Of a stretch of DNA of 64,000 bases, positions 1 to 13,099 are shown in pieces. Below the pieces are notes generated by a model that ran no database searches, was not told where the DNA came from, and saw only the letters and a program-made list of their open reading frames with translations. The stretch covers positions 20,801,911-20,865,910 of the forward strand of contig CM037843.1 of the NCBI GenBank assembly GCA_021234535.1, in the 5' to 3' direction. Position 1 is the stretch's first letter. Each line of letters opens with the position of its first letter. The translations under genes were made by a program, and so were the position numbers. Source of the DNA: Stichopus chloronotus (Eukaryota; Echinodermata; Holothuroidea; Aspidochirotida; Stichopodidae).

Positions 1-2
1 TC

Positions 3-109
3 ATCCTGAACTCCACATTCTTCAAGACTGGAAGAGTGGATAGTTCTCACACTCCGTATGTTGACTTTTCACGTGAAGTAGATCGAGTCCATCGGTCGTC
101 GTGGTTGAG
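3..109 (+). other. Possible coding fragment at the window edge
   Basis: An open frame runs from the left edge to TGA at 111-113 and includes SSHTPYVDFSREVDRVHR. It is richer in CpG and GC than what follows. AG|GTGAGA at 108-115 would be a good donor; otherwise the frame simply ends in TGA. No family was recognised. An open stretch of 36 codons is unremarkable by chance, so this is only a hint of an exon of an upstream gene or upstream exon. Confidence 0.15.
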
Positions 110-113
110 GTGA

Positions 114-3100
114 GAGGCCGTCTCAGGTCACCAGGGGCTAAGCTCTGGAGACTCAGTTGCTACAGTACAGTCAAATGGTCTCTCTTCGCCATACAAATAG
201 TGGTGCATATCATGCCAGAACCGTCTCTGGTCAAAATTCAGTGTAAATGTTATGGAATGAATTCAACAAAACCTCAATTCATTCTTGCATTCTGGTATGA
301 CAATTTCAGTTGGTAGTCAATTATGCATATAATGTTTACAAAGTGAAATTGCCATGATTGATATAAGAACCTTCTTTGTGATGTTGGTCGGCTTAATCAA
401 AGGAGCATTGAATTTAAAAACAAGTTCATTCCGATGACTCTTAAGTACAGCCTGCAGTGACAAACTGCGATCAAATGTAATTTGGCATATCATAATCCTT
501 AAATTGTGCAATAAAATTAATAGATAGAAAGTCACTACTTTTCTACACCTTAAGGTTTTTTTTTTTTGCTGACAGTTTTGTTATCAGTTAGAATATCACT
601 AACACTACTAGTAATAGAGTCATCTACATGAGAGATCGTTGTTAGACTTATGCATTTTTTAGTTGACTGTCATTTCTAGAATGTGAGTGGCCATTCAAAG
701 GTTCTTTAACAGTATGTGCTAGTTTCAGATGGAAGCATACAGTGATCAACTTGTCAGCCCTTAGTCTCAAATCAAAACACCACTTGTGGCTAATCTATGT
801 TTATCATTACTATTTGTGTGATTCCGTGACAGGATCTTGCATAGCTGAATCGAATTAAAATACCTGAACATGAAATAGTTGGACTCCTCAAGTTGCAATC
901 ACAAGCAAATAGTGCTGCTTTAAGTTTTGGACATTGAATTAAGTGTCAATGACGTCATTGAAATATGTGAGTTCTTAGAGATTTCACTCTGAAAAGAAGA
1001 TGATTAGAACCTGTTGTCTGTCACTGAAAGCAGTTAATGCTTTTTGAAAATTGTTATTAGTAATAGATTAAGTCAGATTGGAATTGAATGCTTACAAAGG
1101 TTACAAATCAGTCAAAGCAACAAACTCTTAGTGTTGCATATGTGATTGCTTCGGTCCTTCTCTTTGCTGTTCTTGTGATGATGCACTTGTGTCATACTGT
1201 AACTTCCAAAATGGAGTTATCTTTAAAAATAAGTAATCAGTGTATAAATGTACAATTGTTGTCTTGGTGTTATAACAACGTAACTTTGCATGTAGACATA
1301 TATTTACCCCTTACTCACACTAGGACCTTGTTGGACCTTGTTCAGAGTGCACCCAAATAAAGTTCTACTAGCACAGTACTCTCTATAGAGTAAGCCTAGG
1401 CTCACCCTCATTTGACTTTTGCTTGAGTCTTCATTTTTGCTGTAGTAGTATATTTTCTGTTGTAAGTTTAGACTTGGAGGATGAAATGCTAGAACTTTGT
1501 TTGGGTACACTCTGAGCAAAATCAAACAATGTATGAGTGTGAGCATGTGGTAAGTATAGTCACTCATGAATAAACACCAGTGAATTTTGTTGAACCTCAG
1601 GAACTGGGATCATCTTTCATCATGAACATTGAGAGTGGGTGAGAATTAGAATCTGACACCAAGGAAGCTAACTAGCCATACATAAGTCATGTTTTAAATG
1701 CATGCATCACATGGATGTTGTTGATGGGTGATTATGTTGTAAAGTCGCAACACATGCAACCATCCAAGTTTATGCATTTCTGGGCATGTAGGGCTATGTT
1801 GTTTAGCGGCTCTATTGCATCACCCCATACCCTTAAATTTTTTCACTGAGCCAGCCTGATGTTTTTTGTCTGTCACACAAGAATGGCTTGTAACATTCAC
1901 ACCATCTTGTCACTATTACTGTATTATTATTATTATTGGTACTTCAAGAAATGTAACTTAATGTTTGACAGGGTATGGGCTGCTTGTGGTCGCTGTAGTT
2001 GAGGACTTTGTGAAAGGTAACAGATGAGCCATTAAGGGGGAGTGGATGAGAAATGTAATATTTTACATCTCCATTTCAACAATTAGCTTATTTAAATTAC
2101 ACAAAACAGAAATTGCATCACTGTCTTGGTGTATCTTCAACGGAAGTATCAAGTATTGAGCATTTATTTGTCACCACTTATCGAAACATGCATGGCACGT
2201 TTTCATATACCCTTCTTCATCATATCAAGTTATTGTATAGTCAGCTTTTACATGTTAGAATTGTAACTGCATTTGCTTAAAGGGGAATAAGGTGTTTGTT
2301 TTACAGAAAACAGCTGTAGATTTAAAACCAGTGTTTGTAAAGGTAGAATGACAGATTATTCAAAATAAGGGAGGACAGTAGCCTTCTTTTCAAGAAATAA
2401 GTTTCTCGCAGATAGAAATTCAGGTATTTGTTGCCCAACATTAATTTGTTCACCCAAACTTTTCAAAATTCAAATGATGCATCTTCCGTGACTCACCACA
2501 TGCGTAATGTTTTGAGGAGATGAAGTTTTTGCAGATGTTTATTGGTTAGACTGAATGGCTTAGTAATGATTAAAGCTATTTTCTTCGTATGCCATGTTGG
2601 TATATTCTTAACGCCCTATTTCCCTTTAACGGTGTAATTCCCTGATTAGCCATCAATTGCAACCTACAAACTTGTAGAGCGGGATACACGACAATGTCCA
2701 CGGAACTTCATGCATTCAGCTGAATGAAAACTTTCTAGTCAGTGTGACTTCTCTTGTAGTGTACAATAAGGTGAAACTCCTGTTATGCATACAAGTAGTA
2801 TATGTAACTGCATGCAGTAATACCTCATAAAACTATTTTAATATTCAGGTCAAATATATCAGTAAATTATCCAATTTTTTGATATATTTGAGCTTCTGTC
2901 AGCTAAAGTACCTGAAACTACTGGAAAGTTATAAAGCCCCACATCATCTTCCCATGCTTCGTTTACCACCATGTGGCCCTGTGGGCCTTCCTGCATGAAA
3001 CAGTTACTGACCTATGTATGTTTTTGTTGATGATCAAAATTTTTGCCATACTACAGTACAGTATCTGCCATTCAATTCCATATAAAAAGCAACTCTCTGA

Positions 3101-5570
3101 AATGGCTTTTGAGTACTCTCTTGTGGTGTCCAAAGTACATGAAGTCAACAACATGATAAAAATGTTGAAATAATATTACTAAGTACTTACATGCCAGGCA
3201 TGATACAACGCACTGAAATGGAGAATTTCGACTTCTCATCTCTTATTGCTGCGATGGTTTCCTTGTGACCAATCGTTGCCCTTCTTAAAATCACATGATT
3301 AACAGGACAAGGATAAATCACTTAGCCATAAAAAAAACTCGCCCATAATTTGAAAGCAACAAATATTGATGTGCGACATTTTAATCGCTTCATATCATGT
3401 TGCTCCTAGTGTGAAAGGACAAATTAACAATTGTCTTTTCCACAAGGAGTGACTCCTATGAACCCATTGTACAGGTCATCTCATGAATTTGGAATAAGTT
3501 AGAAGTCAGATAAGGAACACTGTGGTTATTAATGAAGGCACCTTTTAGGACAAAACAGTTTGTTTCTTGGAAAATACTGGCAGTAAGTTGTAGTATTGGT
3601 TGTCAAGGATTTAACAGGAAAGCAAACTATGTTAAACTTTCCATGCAGGTCAAGATACCCATACATCCTAAATACCCCTCCATCCTCAAAAATTTGCAGT
3701 CTGCCATCAATAATGTCAAATGTATACTGCTAAACTTTAAGCATCACCCAAGTTGTTGCTTCAGTTTATGCACAAGCTGCATGACTGTTTCTTTTCTAAT
3801 TGTTTCAAACATTAGTACAATAGCCCTAAGTTAAGGATCAAACTTATGGAGTGGGAAGTCTTTGGTGGACATATCTAGCCCTTTTTGCAATGGATTCCAG
3901 TTTTTCACTTTTGACATTTTAAAGTTGTAAATTTGAACATTACCTGCCCACAAAGGTCAATATTGCCCTGCAATGTTATTATTGTGATATTCATAGAGCA
4001 ATTAAAGGAGACAAAAAAAAACAATACAAGGAACAATGCTCTAGATTCAGTTCCTGCTACTGAATCGTGGAATAATTAATGGTAAGTTAAGACATTATAC
4101 TAACTTAAATTCTTCTGTGTGTGTCTTGAACTAGACATAAGCTGTGTCTTAAAATTGTTTGAAGAAACCATTGCACTATTCCATCATGTCAAAGCTGGAA
4201 TATTACTTTGACCGGCAATTACCTGGTAATCTATCTTTGTTCTTCGTCAGTATTTCAGGAAACGTTAAGAAAACATCACCTGTCACAAAATCTGAAAGAG
4301 AACTATGCATTTCATGTTCCAGATGTTTGAATATGGAAACTGTCTCAATATTTTTGTTGGCCCTACAAAATTCAGACTCTCTAAGAAAGCCCAGCCGTCA
4401 ATCATTGCTACTCGAAATCAAACAGACAAGTGGGAATGGGAAAAAATGGAGCCGCTTAAAATAAGGTTTTTTCGCGGTGGCTGTAACGTATTTGACTTTC
4501 AGAGGCAAAATATGACAAATTTTCAACGCCTGTTCCAGCTGTAAATTTTTCATGATTGCAAGGAAGATCAAATTAAGAGGGCAGTATTGCAATAGAGTGT
4601 TAGGTACTGTCTTAAAGGGGATCATTGAGTTGGTGAACAAACTTCATTATATTTGTCACACCTGTTGAGTATCACTCACATCTTGATGGTAAATGGCCAA
4701 ACTAAGAGATTCTGAACATCTGACACAAAACTGAAGCAACAATGATCGGGTAATTAATGATTAAAATCACTTATTGGTAATCTGTGGCCAGACACTTTTT
4801 TGCCATAGTGTGTTAACCATTGACAACCTGTAGTTATAAATATCTAAACTTCCTGACGTTTTCAGTAACTGTAGGAATAAAGTCAACTGGCCAATGAGGC
4901 TAATTAGAAGTATTAGCATGCAATGGCTGTCTTCAAACACATCACAAAATGAAAAGATGTCAACTCAATGAGCCTCTCTTAAAGGAGATAAAATAGCTCA
5001 GCAGTTTTTTCTTTTTCTGGACAGTTCATTTTTTTTTTCCAAATATTCAAACCAGGTACCTGATGGAATAGCTTAAATCCTTCAGCACTTGACTCAAACT
5101 TTCGATTTTTCTTTGGACAAGCCATTCTTCTAAACATCAAAACGTCAGATTTTTGCCTGATATCCGACCATTTTGAATGTGGAAGATAATCCACCCTTAT
5201 CGGTGAAAGATTTGTCACAGTGACCAATTTGTGTATAAATCAGTACAGATGCTTCATTGACAGACATTAAGCACTTTTTAGAACAGCAAGCAGTGTTTTC
5301 CATGTATAGAAAAGCATGAACTTGTGTTATAAATACAGTTTAATATCAGAGAAAAATCTTCATCTTTTGCCAATTTTTGAGAAAATGGAATGTTCTCGTG
5401 CTAACTGAAGATCATCGAGTGATCTGCAAAAATTGGCTAAGGATCAGCAAATTAGAATCATTGAAGAATTATCCTTAAGACTCAGCTGTAGCCTTTTTTT
5501 TTTTCTTCTCTAGGTGTTTTATGTAGAGAGTTAACAATGTCTGTAATTGATGCCACTACGGTGCATAAAT
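114..5570. other. Non-coding stretch
   Basis: AT-rich sequence with no open frame that looks coding. Short frames at 1088-1360, 3532-3834 and 4159-4464 have composition typical of random AT-rich DNA and no recognisable domain. Contains a short ATT microsatellite at 1922-1937 and scattered T and A runs (for example near 551-563, 4012-4021 and 5494-5507). Best read as intron 1 or the 5' flank of the BCL11 gene. Confidence 0.6.
1922..1937 (+). repeat. (TAT)n microsatellite
   Basis: Five uninterrupted ATT/TAT units. Ordinary simple repeat. Confidence 0.8.
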
Positions 5571-5587
5571 AAAATCTTCCACTTCGA

Positions 5588-5671
5588 GTCTCCTTTCACT
5601 TCCAGTCTCCCTCCGTTTTTCGCTCGGTCTCCCACCATTTGTCGCTCCCGGTCTCCCTCCATTTCGTTACT
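5588..5671 (+). repeat. Pyrimidine-rich minisatellite, about 24-bp unit
   Basis: GTCTCC(C/T)-type cores begin at 5588, 5604, 5627 and 5651. The last two intervals are 23 and 24 bases. Units carry GGTCTCCC(T/A)CC followed by a TTT-containing spacer and CGCTC. Imperfect, three to four copies. Confidence 0.65.
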
Positions 5672-5847
5672 CTGAGGTGATCATGTCCTCGACTGTTTAG
5701 CAGAACGTGGAAGCACGGTTTATCCTCCGACGAAAAGATCATCGCCGACGTCGCGAGGTACTGCAGCACAGACACACACAGCGAAAATGCGATCGAAAAA
5801 TAAAGTACGCAAGACTTTATCCATCCCAGTTACTGCTTTATAGTCGA

Positions 5848-5867
5848 TGCTGCTGCTGCTGCTGCTG
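5848..5867 (+). repeat. (TGC)n triplet repeat
   Basis: Six TGC units followed by TG. In the surrounding frames it would read Cys, Ala or Leu, but no supported coding frame includes it. Confidence 0.85.
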
Positions 5868-5982
5868 TTGGCATTGAAACAGAGAAACCTGAACAATTGG
5901 GCAAATTGAGAAACAGCGATCAGCCATAGGCTACCAATTTATGAAGTAAGATGGGCATTACCTACTTTAAGTGTCATCGTGA

Positions 5983-6195
5983 AGTGCACTGCAATTGCTG
6001 CCAGACACGAAAGAGGCACAGAGAGGGGGTGACGCGACATACAAACCAGTCATTGATTTCAATGCCTTACAAAGGTTCAGAGAACTTCAAATTGCCGACC
6101 GAGAAAAGGGAAAGCTACGAAAACATTACCTTGAGAATTTTTTAACATCTTCTAAATTAAGCCTTCTTCTTCCTGGCCTTTATTTTCGGCAATGA
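5983..6195 (+). other. Possible short coding fragment, unrecognised
   Basis: An open frame between a TGA at 5980 and a TGA at 6193 encodes a helix-like charged segment (VIDFNALQRFRELQIADR and onward), more protein-like than most short frames here. A possible acceptor, TTGCTGCCAG, ends at about 6003. There is no in-frame ATG and no good donor before the stop. It lies just downstream of the CpG-rich segment, so it could be part of a terminal exon or a decayed element, but chance is equally likely. Confidence 0.15.
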
Positions 6196-9100
6196 TGACG
6201 CCGCGTTAGGCCACGGATAGTGGTGATATCACAGTGGAGGGAGAGCTGGGATAGGAGATTATAGGAGGCACTGTAGGATGTTTGCGCAGTGACAGAAGAG
6301 GTTGACACAAATTTCTCTCGGCTTTGAAGCTGGGAAAGGAGATACAGTCTAAAGTGATGGGATGTGGCAGGATGAGCTACTGTACATGATCAATGCATTT
6401 TGGACAAAAGTTTCTGTGTGCTGCTTAGATTCCTGTTCTTTGTAATATTTTTTTCATGCAATCATGCAGTGTTTTGCAGCAAGATGTTTCCTTGGCAGAT
6501 CAAGTGACGTGACACAACGGCTGTGCCGCATGCTGAACTCACAGCAAAAATGCAATAACATTGTGCAACCTGTAACGTTACACACGGCAAGCAGAATAAG
6601 TTTTAGAGTTCGTATGGATGGAATGTTTTCATTCAACTCTCCTCACTCTGCAACTGCAGTATCCTGACTTTCTATTTCAACTTTTCCTTGAGTGTTTTAT
6701 AAGTAAGTTTTGGTGAAGATTACACACTGTGTCTCAGTCGCATATGAGGCAAATCTCTGATTAATAAATTGCTCTAATTCATTTTGTAAGGAATTCTTTT
6801 CTTGGTTTGCTTTGGTCAAGTAATTTGAAAGGAAAATGACTGGCTACTTCATTATTTTGCAGGTCTAATTCTGCAGTGCATATACGCACAGTTGAACAGT
6901 CACTCAGTAGGCCTATGTATGTTTAACTTAAGTATTCACCAGTTGTATTTACACTCAATTTCTCCTGTAGTTTAGTTGTTTGTGAATGACTTGACGAAAG
7001 CCCTTATTGTAAGGCAAATACATGTATCTATTGCTTCACCACTGTTTTCAGTATACTGAATATCACCTTCTGTAATCACGATTTAGCATTTTGATCGCCA
7101 TTTGGAATACCATGAAGAAGACAAGCCTGATTAGTGCAATGTGTGTTTCAAACTCTCATAGATGAGTTCACTTCAAGCGATGAAGCTACCGTATCAGCTC
7201 CATCAAGACTGAGCAGAAGCCATTTAACTTCATAGAAAATGACTGTGGTTCAAAAAAGACAAACAAAACTCGGACAAAATTTTAAGCAGTTTTCCTTCTA
7301 CATCTTATCAATTGCCTGTGTAGTCAATGGAGATAAGATTTCCACCTATAAGAAACATGCAGGTGTTATGATACCTGTCCTGTCCGTATTTGTAAATATA
7401 ACACTTTAGTACCTGTACATATACATCTGAATCTATAGAGATAGATGTCAGTTCATTGGCATACTCTCCCACACTAATCCTGCACTACTGCAGTGTATAC
7501 ATTCACCTCTAAGAGTTTGTATAAATTTGGTCATCATTCCTAGCCTATGAAAATCTTCCAGCTTATTTGCAGTACAGTACAGTAACTTAGCCTTTACAGG
7601 TACACATTTTTCAAGACGGTATTGTATTGTTCCGTTTCAGATGTGTCTCCTTTCCAGGCTAGACTTCCCTAGAGCTAGCTCCCAGATGTATACATTGCAT
7701 TCTGTCTGCTGGCTTCGTGTACCTCAGCTTACTACACCTACCCCCTCCCCCTTGGTTTCATTCCCTACTATCTCCATAGGGTGTTTGTCAGGTAACATGC
7801 CTAATTGCTTCACACTCATGCTCACAGCCTCTTGCTGGGTTATAGTAGGAACTACAGTATGTCTTTCGTTTGGGGCCATCTTAGCTGACGGTGTTAGCTA
7901 GGCCTGCTTCATCTTGATGATCCAGGAAGTCCTTCGATGTATGCACTTCCGACCATTTTTGCTGCTCCTTCATACAGTTCAGGGTATTTATAATTTGGGG
8001 ATTTTTTTTATCCTAATGCTGTCCTAACAGAAAGGGAGATGTGTTCAACCTGGACCAGTGGACCTTTGTTGAGTCAGAGTGAACACAAGTAGAGGACCTA
8101 AGGATAACCAAGGAATGGCTCAAACTGATATCAGGCAAAAAAAACCTAACAGTGGAACGAGTGCAGAGAGAAAACAGTCCACCATTTGGCCCTTGAAAGG
8201 TGTCTCCTGGACAGCTGTAGCCTTCACATCAGACTTGTATTACTCATGCATCATCTCTGACTGCATTCGTAATACCAACGTTAGCAAACTATTGCTTGGA
8301 TTCCGATTGAATGTGCGTACAGACTGTAAGCTATTAAAATTCATGTATGCTGACGTAGTCACTTACACTCAGTAGCACTCCAATACTTCTTGTCCTTAGG
8401 CTATAATTGTTCATCCTCTACTCAGCCAATCATCAGATGTTAAGAAAGACTCATATATATAGAGACTTTGGATCTGAGATGAGACAAATCTCTAAGCGTT
8501 CGCAGGTGTTTAAGTTTGTAGGCCTACGTCAAACAGCCGTACATGCCGACACCTGCTGGGAAGGTCAAGACAGCTGTTTCTGATATTCTCAGACGTCCAG
8601 CAAAGAAACCAACCACTGTGTCAACTCCAGCAACCCTCGTAGTCATGAAATAACTGATTCAGTACCATCCAGACCAGACCCCGAGACTCGGTCACTAAAC
8701 TTTGGCCACAAAGTCACTCGGATAATCTTAAAGAGAGTGACATTTCTGGACACTCACATGCCAACCTGCTCGGAATGATCAGTCTTTAACTTCTAACCAT
8801 GGTGTAACTTTTTGGCTATGGTGCCAGGTCAAGCTCATGGAAAGCCATAGTAGGCCTGTCCATGATGCATTCACGGTGAAGGACAGTGTCTTGTCAGTTT
8901 GCTCGTTGAGGGTAAGCTTGGTGTCAGAGTGTCCGTCTTGCACTCCTTTTGCCCCCAGGCCAAATCCCGGTGGAACCACCTGGAAAATTTCTGTGACTTA
9001 AATTTGACTTGCTAAGTAAAGTTGTATTCGTTGGCACTGGGCAGAAATTTTGGGTTTCCGTCGTCAACGGTTCAGGTTGCTTGGTGCAACTGATAGACTG

Positions 9101-12100
9101 CTGAGCTGGGTAAGTCCTCAGTCCCTCCCAGCCTCTGGGGAATGTGGCTAAAGACTGGGGGGTACACCCTCATCCATGGGTTGGGGACTTTGAATGGCTG
9201 TCGCAGGAGCAACTTTGGGTTCACAACTTGGCATTACAATTGTCTGGTTTCACCCCTGCCTCGTTTCAGTCTAGATACTTATTGAAAAGGGTAGGTGAAC
9301 CTCACTGGTGCTTATCCATGATCAACAAGGTATAGGATCCTTGATGAGCCCATATGGGCTTCTTGATCCTCAAACTTTCAAATTCAAATTTCGTAAGCTC
9401 TTCAGTTAGATGAGCGCCTCTACGAGTTAACAAATGATTGCCAGTTGTAGGTGAATTTTGAGGAAGAACCACCATAGAAATAGTGAATGGACCTTTTTGA
9501 AGGGTAGCAAATGCTCTTACACCAGGTCCTGGTTTGAAGTGGGATTCTGTCCATCAAATCAACTGGGTTCAGGCTAATGCTAAACAGAACTAGTCACCTA
9601 CTGTAATCATCATTACTTGTTGATGATGAGTTTAAATGTGTCCATCCCTCAACATCTGAGAAATATTCCACTCCCACATACGTAACCAGCACAGGCCTTT
9701 ATTTTGCCACACATTTCCTCACAGCTAGTCAAAAAGAGGATGTAGGCGTATATCCACACTACAGTGGCCCTGTGCATCGGTAAAATTCAATAGTTCCAAG
9801 GAAAGAGACGAAATTAAACTTGTTGCTCCTCTGTTTGGTAAAACTGCTCTGCTGCTCATTTTAACAAACACAAGTACCCAGTGCAGAGCACTCAATCCTG
9901 CCTGCATATGATGGACACATGCAGACATCATATTGACTGCATGCGATCTGCCTGTGCAGATCAAAACAAACCACATTGTTAATTTACCCAGAGTTAAAAA
10001 ACTGACTATATGCCCAAATCATATCATTTGCTAATTCTACAGTACAAAGACCAGGCCTGATTTTATGACAAAATTTTTAACTTGTTCTTTGGACAAACCA
10101 TTTCCCATACTTGGTGGTCAGAAATGTATTCTGGTTGTCCCTACAGAAAGCAAAAACCAGTCAAAACATGAGACTGAATCTTTGGCTGAAGTAATTATCA
10201 TACAGTATGCACACACAACAGTATATTGGACTCCTTCATGTCATTCAGACTGATACAGTCTGTCATTCTGTAGTAAATAGCCCTTGTTACTGAGCGTACC
10301 CAGTATTGTGATGACTTTTGAAGGTGGGGAACTTTGCCTCAGAAGGTGACTCTTCCGTTGGACAACCAGAAGGGGTGGATTGTTGTCCAACAGAATTTTC
10401 ACTCGTCTCTGAAGACTATTGAACTTCAGCCCTGAAAACTGATATAAATCACTATGTATAACATTGCTCATAAAGTGGAAGTAATACCATACCCATCCCA
10501 CCCCCTTCTCAGTGTACACTTTCACATGCTATTCATTGGCAAAACAATCTCTCCAGAACCTGGAACCTCTTAGAAGCCTTCCACCACCACAGAAATTAAA
10601 GGTTTTATTGGATGAAGAGATCTTGGAAACACAGTGAGACCAATTGATGTCATATTATCTTTCTAGATGGATCATCCTGGCAGTTTTGCCAAAGGTTGTG
10701 CTGCAATTCCGATTACGTCTCTCCAAGCTTTTGGGTTTCTTGTGGCGTTTTCATCGTACATATTTTGTCATACATGACTGCTGCTTGAAGAAGTCGCAAT
10801 TAAAGATTGTAATGAACATGAGAATCCCGAGAGAAAGCACCAATGATGGCACTTTTTGATGCAAAGAAACCAGTCTCCAGCTTTCTCTCTTCTCTCTCCT
10901 CCTTTTGAAAACTGCGATAACTTGGGACGTCGTCATCGGCATTCGTCGTCAAGATTTTTAATGTTCGTGAATGTTTTGCAAAAATGTGAGTAAAAGAATA
11001 GGCTGGAAAATATGGAGGTGACTGCTCGCCTGGTCTGTTCAAAATCACATGATTAAATTTGATTGGCATGGGAAATGAACTCAATTAAAAAGAAAAAACC
11101 TCCGTTTCGCAGTAGCCCTTCAGAATTCCTGGAGGGTTCAAATGCTTTTCAAAGTTGTTTCCCAACATCTCCTTTCAAACTGGGATGGAGGATGCACGGT
11201 GGAGACTCAGAACACTCAGTCGTTGGGATAAGGCCTTCAGAATTTCTATTAATCAAGTTGGTTTTGTGTAGCATGTGGTAAAAATTTGGTTTCTTCTTGC
11301 CAGGATAACAAAAATAAACAGCTAAACTAGAGAAATGAAAATATAGTGAACAAATAAAGTTAAACTGCATGGTATGGGAAAATAAAAGTTGAAATTGTGT
11401 TACCCAAGGTGTTAATGTAACAGGTGGATTGTAAATTAATACTATTTGCAATTCCATGCTTGTTTTGTAGTACAAATCATTTGCTTTAACGCTAACGCAG
11501 GTCGTAGAAAGCTCATATGTAGGATGCCCACGGTGATTCAAAGACACTTAAACATATTTGACGTGTCAAGTACAGCTGGTTTGTTGTAAATTTGTCATTT
11601 AGTGCTTTTCTTTTAGCTGTCAAGCGGAATGTTTTGCTATGAAATATATGAAGATTTGCCCCAAAATGAGTGGATTTTCCAGTTCATTCAAGGCATGTAT
11701 TGCCTTTAGTGGGAGAAAGACAGATTTTAGGTATATTTATGGGTGATAGAAGGCATGCACAATTGTTCACCCATGAGAGAAAATAGATGCCCTAATACTA
11801 CGCCCAAGTCGTGAAGGTTTCGTCGATGACCGTGCGGAGACACTGACACAAGAAAATCTACAATTAAAACCTTATGGACTCATCAATCTTCTATTTGATA
11901 AGCATTTATAACAAACTGAGATTGCTTAATGAATTTTCTGCTAAATTCTGGTGAAAGATTTAACCATTGTGGTGATTTGTCTCTGTGATGGGCAAAAGTT
12001 GACTCGCAGAAAATATGTAGACCAAGAAGAATCACTGTGACTTAATTGCAAATATATGTATACCATAATTTACATGGTATATTTACTTCCAAGTGCTATG

Positions 12101-12670
12101 CTCTGTTTGGTATTTTTAGCACCGTACCTGACGTACCCGCTCTACTGCAATACCGCCTGCTTCCTTCTTGCCTCCAAACCTTAAAGGTTATCAACAGGGT
12201 GAATGGATGCTAAACCAAATGTTCCTTCACGCTGGAGTGGTATAGGTTCATTTACAACTCATTATTAAACAAAGATGTGGAAATTTCTGTATTTGCATAA
12301 ACATTGAACAAAGTTTGATATATATCGTAACTCAGAGTTGGTCACCATGCCCATGATTATGTATCTGTCTTGTCCTAAATGGTCTCTATGATTTCACAAG
12401 ATTTTTTTTTTTAAGTGTACATTCGTGCATAATGTACGTCCAGGTCTGCGCTCCTCCATCATGTGGACATCATGAGAACTGTCACACGTTTGAAACATGG
12501 TACATACCGTAAATAATGGCAAACACCCTCTGCTCGTGCATGGGCCTTCTGAACATTGACTCGTACATCATAGTTACGTAATTCTGTTTGTATATAAACT
12601 TGCCGAGAAAGCTTTCGCCTTTGCTCAGGTTTTAGTTTGTTGATTCTGACTTAGTGCCCACGTCTTTTTG
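6196..12670. other. Non-coding stretch
   Basis: No coding frame is supported. Contains a hairpin at 9335-9369 and otherwise unremarkable AT-rich sequence. The longest minus-strand frame (11149-11547) is rich in aromatic and hydrophobic residues without motif and is rejected as a gene. Confidence 0.6.
9335..9369. repeat. Inverted repeat / hairpin
   Basis: AGCCCATATGGGCT at 9347-9360 is a perfect 14-bp palindrome. It is flanked by GGATC at 9335-9339 and GATCC at 9365-9369, so the whole could fold as an interrupted hairpin. Perfect 14-bp palindromes are expected a few times in 64 kb; the outer pairing makes this one slightly less trivial. Confidence 0.5.
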
Positions 12671-12673
12671 ACA

Positions 12674-12688
12674 TGTGTGTGTGTGTGT
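12674..12688 (+). repeat. (TG)n microsatellite
   Basis: About seven TG units. Ordinary simple repeat. Confidence 0.8.
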
Positions 12689-13000
12689 ATAGTCCGCTCT
12701 GAGGTTTTCTGGAACTGTCTGTTCTACATGCAAATGAAGGTGACTAATGAAGTTTATGATAAGTTTGGCAAAATTTTGTTTGTTGAGTGCCCCATGACTT
12801 GGTGCCAGTGAGACAAAATAATGAAAGCTGCTACTAAGCTGCTCTAGTTCTAGAAGTAGAAGGGATTAACCATGGTTGCAATGTCGACTAGAGGACAGCT
12901 GGCACACTTTTGAATTGTTTGTGTTGTCCATTTTTGATAAACGTATGGGGTACAAGGTCTTGCAATTGTACAAAAAACCATTGCTGTCGACTGCCTTAGT

Positions 13001-13095
13001 CATTATCATCACCATCACCATTGTAGCCTTTACCACCGTCATCATCATCGTTGTCATCGTCATCATCACTGTTGTCACCATCATCATCGCCGTGA
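13001..13095 (+). repeat. Imperfect (ATC/ACC) triplet-rich tract
   Basis: About 95 bases built mostly from CAT, CAC, CGT and GTC triplets (ATCACCATCACCATT and similar). Frames on both strands stay open through it and translate into Ile/Thr/Val or Met/Val-rich strings, which are repeat artefacts and not genes. Confidence 0.8.
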
Positions 13096-13099
13096 CATA

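Larger units (their letters stand above)
5575..5870. promoter_or_regulatory. CpG-rich segment, candidate promoter or 5' leader
   Basis: I count roughly 20 CpG dinucleotides between about 5615 and 5845, far denser than the surrounding AT-rich DNA. The segment opens with a pyrimidine-rich minisatellite (GTCTCCCTCC units), continues through GACGTCGCGAG at about 5747-5757 and ends with a (TGC)n run. A CATAAATAAAATC stretch just upstream might act as a weak TATA-like element. No long start-codon-initiated frame follows: an ATG at 5684 stops after five codons. Could be a transcription start region or alternative first exon; orientation is not determined. Promoter function is inferred from composition only. 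Confidence 0.35.

Noticed and set aside
5684..5840. Possible BCL11 exon 1 (MSRRKQ-type N-terminus) in the CpG-rich segment
   Set aside because: The ATG at 5684 stops after five codons. The ATG at 5786 gives MRSKNKVRK, only superficially similar, with no phase-1 donor. No MSRRKQ-like start was found anywhere in 1-33113.
11149..11547. 132-codon minus-strand open frame
   Set aside because: Hydrophobic and aromatic composition without domain; a random frame in AT-rich sequence.
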